6,280 bases of DNA, taken from Fusobacterium_C sp036516095 (lineage in GTDB: Bacteria; Fusobacteriota; Fusobacteriia; Fusobacteriales; Fusobacteriaceae). Position 1 is the first letter of the stretch. Every line of letters begins with the position of its first letter. The translations under genes and the position numbers were made by a program. The notes beneath the pieces are model-generated. The model made no database searches, was not told the origin of the DNA, and worked only from the letters and a program-made list of their open reading frames with translations. The stretch is taken from positions 1 through 6,280 of the forward strand of contig NZ_DATBUM010000096.1 in the NCBI RefSeq assembly GCF_036516095.1, in the 5' to 3' direction. Below, in pieces: positions 5,053 to 6,280 of the stretch.

Positions 5053-6190
5053 ACAAAACGGAATATTTAATTTTTCCTTTGACTATCGTCAGCTCTACTT
5101 CATGTTTTTCATTCAATACCACCAAATCGGCATCTTTTCCGACACGAACCATTCCTGTATTCAAATTGAATTCTTTTGCTACATTTGTACTTGTTAGTTT
5201 TACCGCATCAATCAAACTATACCCTAATTCTAACAGATGTCGAAATGCCTTATCCATTGTCAATACACTTCCTGCTAAAGCTCCATTGCTGGACAGTCTA
5301 GCTTGATTATCCACGACATCGACATCCAATTCTCCCAATTTATATCTTCCACAAGGTAAACCGGTTGCAGACATCGAGTCCGTGATACAAACAACTTTTT
5401 CTACTCCTTTTGTTTTAATAAGAACTCGAACCGCTGCCGGATGTACATGAATTTTGTCAAAAATAACTTCTGCCGTAATTTTATCAGAATTTAAAACAGC
5501 CCCCACCACTCCGGGATCTCGATGAGTGAAACCTTTCATCCCGTTAAAAGTATGCGTGGCATGAGAAAGCCCTGCCTCTACAGCTGCCATAACTTGTTCA
5601 AAAGAAGCTGCAGAATGTCCCACCGATACAATGACTCCTTCTTTCACCAAATATCGAATGACATCTAAATTATTGGAATTTGGAGACAAAGCAAATAATT
5701 TTACCAAATCTTTTTTGACGGAAAGATACTCTTGAATTTCTTCCATTCCCGCCATTTTTATATATTTCTCATTTTGTGCTCCTTTATATTGAACGTCAAA
5801 ATAAGGTCCCTCCATATGAGCTCCAAAAATATTGGCTCCCTCCATTTCCTGATTTTGCACCTCTCCGATACAAGAAAGAACTTTCTTTAACATCTCCTTG
5901 CTACTTGTCAAAGTAGTTGCTAAAAAATTTGTGGTTCCCTTGCTCGCCAAATACTTCGAAATCTTTTGCAAAGACTCAATACTTCCATCCATAGCATCCG
6001 CTCCATCGGCCCCATGAATATGAACATCAATAAATCCCGGAATAAGCAATTTTCCTTCTAAATTCAGAACTTCTTCCTCTCCTTTTTCCATCAAATTTTC
6101 CTCTATCTCTGAAATGTGACTTCCTTCTATTCGTAAATCCCCTTTAAAAATACGATCAAATAATATCATCCTTGCATTTTTTAAAATCAT
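5051..6190 (-). CDS. nagA: N-acetylglucosamine-6-phosphate deacetylase
   Basis: A 379-residue cytoplasmic metal enzyme of the amidohydrolase superfamily. It converts GlcNAc-6-phosphate to glucosamine-6-phosphate plus acetate, in amino-sugar catabolism and peptidoglycan recycling. Visible: the small beta-sandwich formed by N- and C-terminal parts (about 1-50 and 345-379), PGFIDVHIHG with H57 and H59, HMEGP with metal ligand E127, VGHSAA with H192, HTFNGM with H213, a HVHP motif (248-251), and catalytic D271 in ITDSMSATG. The intact HxH pair is of the Bacillus type, whereas E. coli NagA has Gln-Leu-Asn there and holds one metal. Length is normal. The start is the ATG at 6190, with GAAGGG 7 nt upstream. 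It is the first gene of a tight pair with yaaA; no nagB or transporter gene is in the window, though one may lie beyond the right edge. A palindrome lies over the -35 region of its promoter. Confidence 0.96.
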   Translation of the reverse strand: MILKNARMILFDRIFKGDLRIEGSHISEIEENLMEKGEEEVLNLEGKLLIPGFIDVHIHGADGADAMDGSIESLQKISKYLASKGTTNFLATTLTSSKEMLKKVLSCIGEVQNQEMEGANIFGAHMEGPYFDVQYKGAQNEKYIKMAGMEEIQEYLSVKKDLVKLFALSPNSNNLDVIRYLVKEGVIVSVGHSAASFEQVMAAVEAGLSHATHTFNGMKGFTHRDPGVVGAVLNSDKITAEVIFDKIHVHPAAVRVLIKTKGVEKVVCITDSMSATGLPCGRYKLGELDVDVVDNQARLSSNGALAGSVLTMDKAFRHLLELGYSLIDAVKLTSTNVAKEFNLNTGMVRVGKDADLVVLNEKHEVELTIVKGKIKYSVL

Positions 6191-6207
6191 ATCTTATCCC
6201 TTCTTTC

Positions 6208-6213
6208 ATTATA
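6208..6213 (-). promoter_or_regulatory. Probable -10 element of nagA-yaaA
   Basis: Perfect TATAAT on the minus strand, 18 bp before the nagA ATG, which would make the transcript start near 6201 at the edge of the SD. The -35 at 17-bp spacing (GAAATT) is poor and lies within a palindrome, as would suit an activated or repressed promoter. Confidence 0.45.
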
Positions 6214-6219
6214 AACCAT

Positions 6220-6240
6220 ATCTGAAATTTAATTTCATAT
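6220..6240. promoter_or_regulatory. Palindrome, candidate operator upstream of nagA
   Basis: Core TGAAATT-T-AATTTCA at 6223-6237 has perfect 7-bp arms; with one mismatched pair (6222/6238) the arms extend to 10 bp. It covers the -35 region of the nagA promoter and lies between it and a possible divergent promoter at 6256-6264. It does not match the NagC or GntR-type NagR operators that I know. Confidence 0.4.
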
Positions 6241-6255
6241 TTAACATCCTTATAT

Positions 6256-6264
6256 TGATATAAT
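6256..6264 (+). promoter_or_regulatory. Possible divergent promoter facing the right window edge
   Basis: Extended -10 TGATATAAT on the plus strand, identical to the one before the redoxin gene and followed by the same AATA. It suggests a rightward gene that starts beyond 6280, divergent from nagA. No good -35 is seen. Confidence 0.35.
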
Positions 6265-6280
6265 AATACTTTTTATAAAA

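Overview
The window is AT-rich chromosomal DNA with purine-rich Shine-Dalgarno (SD) sites of the GGAGG type, TTG as well as ATG starts, and extended -10 promoters. Together with the gene set (a NagA with HxH ligands, YaaA, YlmH, an HIBYL-CoA hydrolase-type protein and a class I flavoprotein disulfide reductase), this fits a low-GC anaerobe. I favour Fusobacteriota, with Clostridia/other Firmicutes as the alternative. That placement is inference from style and content; there is no rRNA or other marker here.

Layout. Five of the six genes lie on the minus strand. From the right end leftwards, nagA (5051-6190) and yaaA (4379-5038) form a tight, probably translationally coupled pair: the yaaA SD overlaps the nagA stop codon. 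After a 182-bp gap comes the ylmH-type S4-domain gene (3423-4196). After a further 188-bp gap comes a 3-hydroxyisobutyryl-CoA hydrolase-like gene (2188-3234), which starts with TTG. A 193-bp spacer (1995-2187) then holds a perfect 19-bp inverted repeat acting as a bidirectional terminator, and a leftward extended -10 that could drive a small RNA. The one plus-strand gene is a small glutaredoxin/thioredoxin-like protein (1725-1994). It is divergent from the leftmost gene, a 517-residue flavoprotein disulfide reductase (51-1604), and their promoters sit back to back in a 120-bp spacer.

How the genes fit together. nagA serves amino-sugar (GlcNAc-6-P) recycling; yaaA is a peroxide-stress family; ylmH belongs to ribosome or translation quality control; the hydrolase acts on a short-chain acyl-CoA; and the divergent pair looks like a small thiol-disulfide module. 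These are mostly ordinary housekeeping functions and I do not see a clear new multi-gene system. The parts most worth a second look are the disulfide reductase (which has mycothione-reductase-like sequence features) beside a CPHC redoxin, the candidate small RNA at about 1994-2144, and the palindrome in front of nagA. There is no gene-free stretch longer than 300 bp, and no tRNA, rRNA, CRISPR or insertion sequence was recognised.
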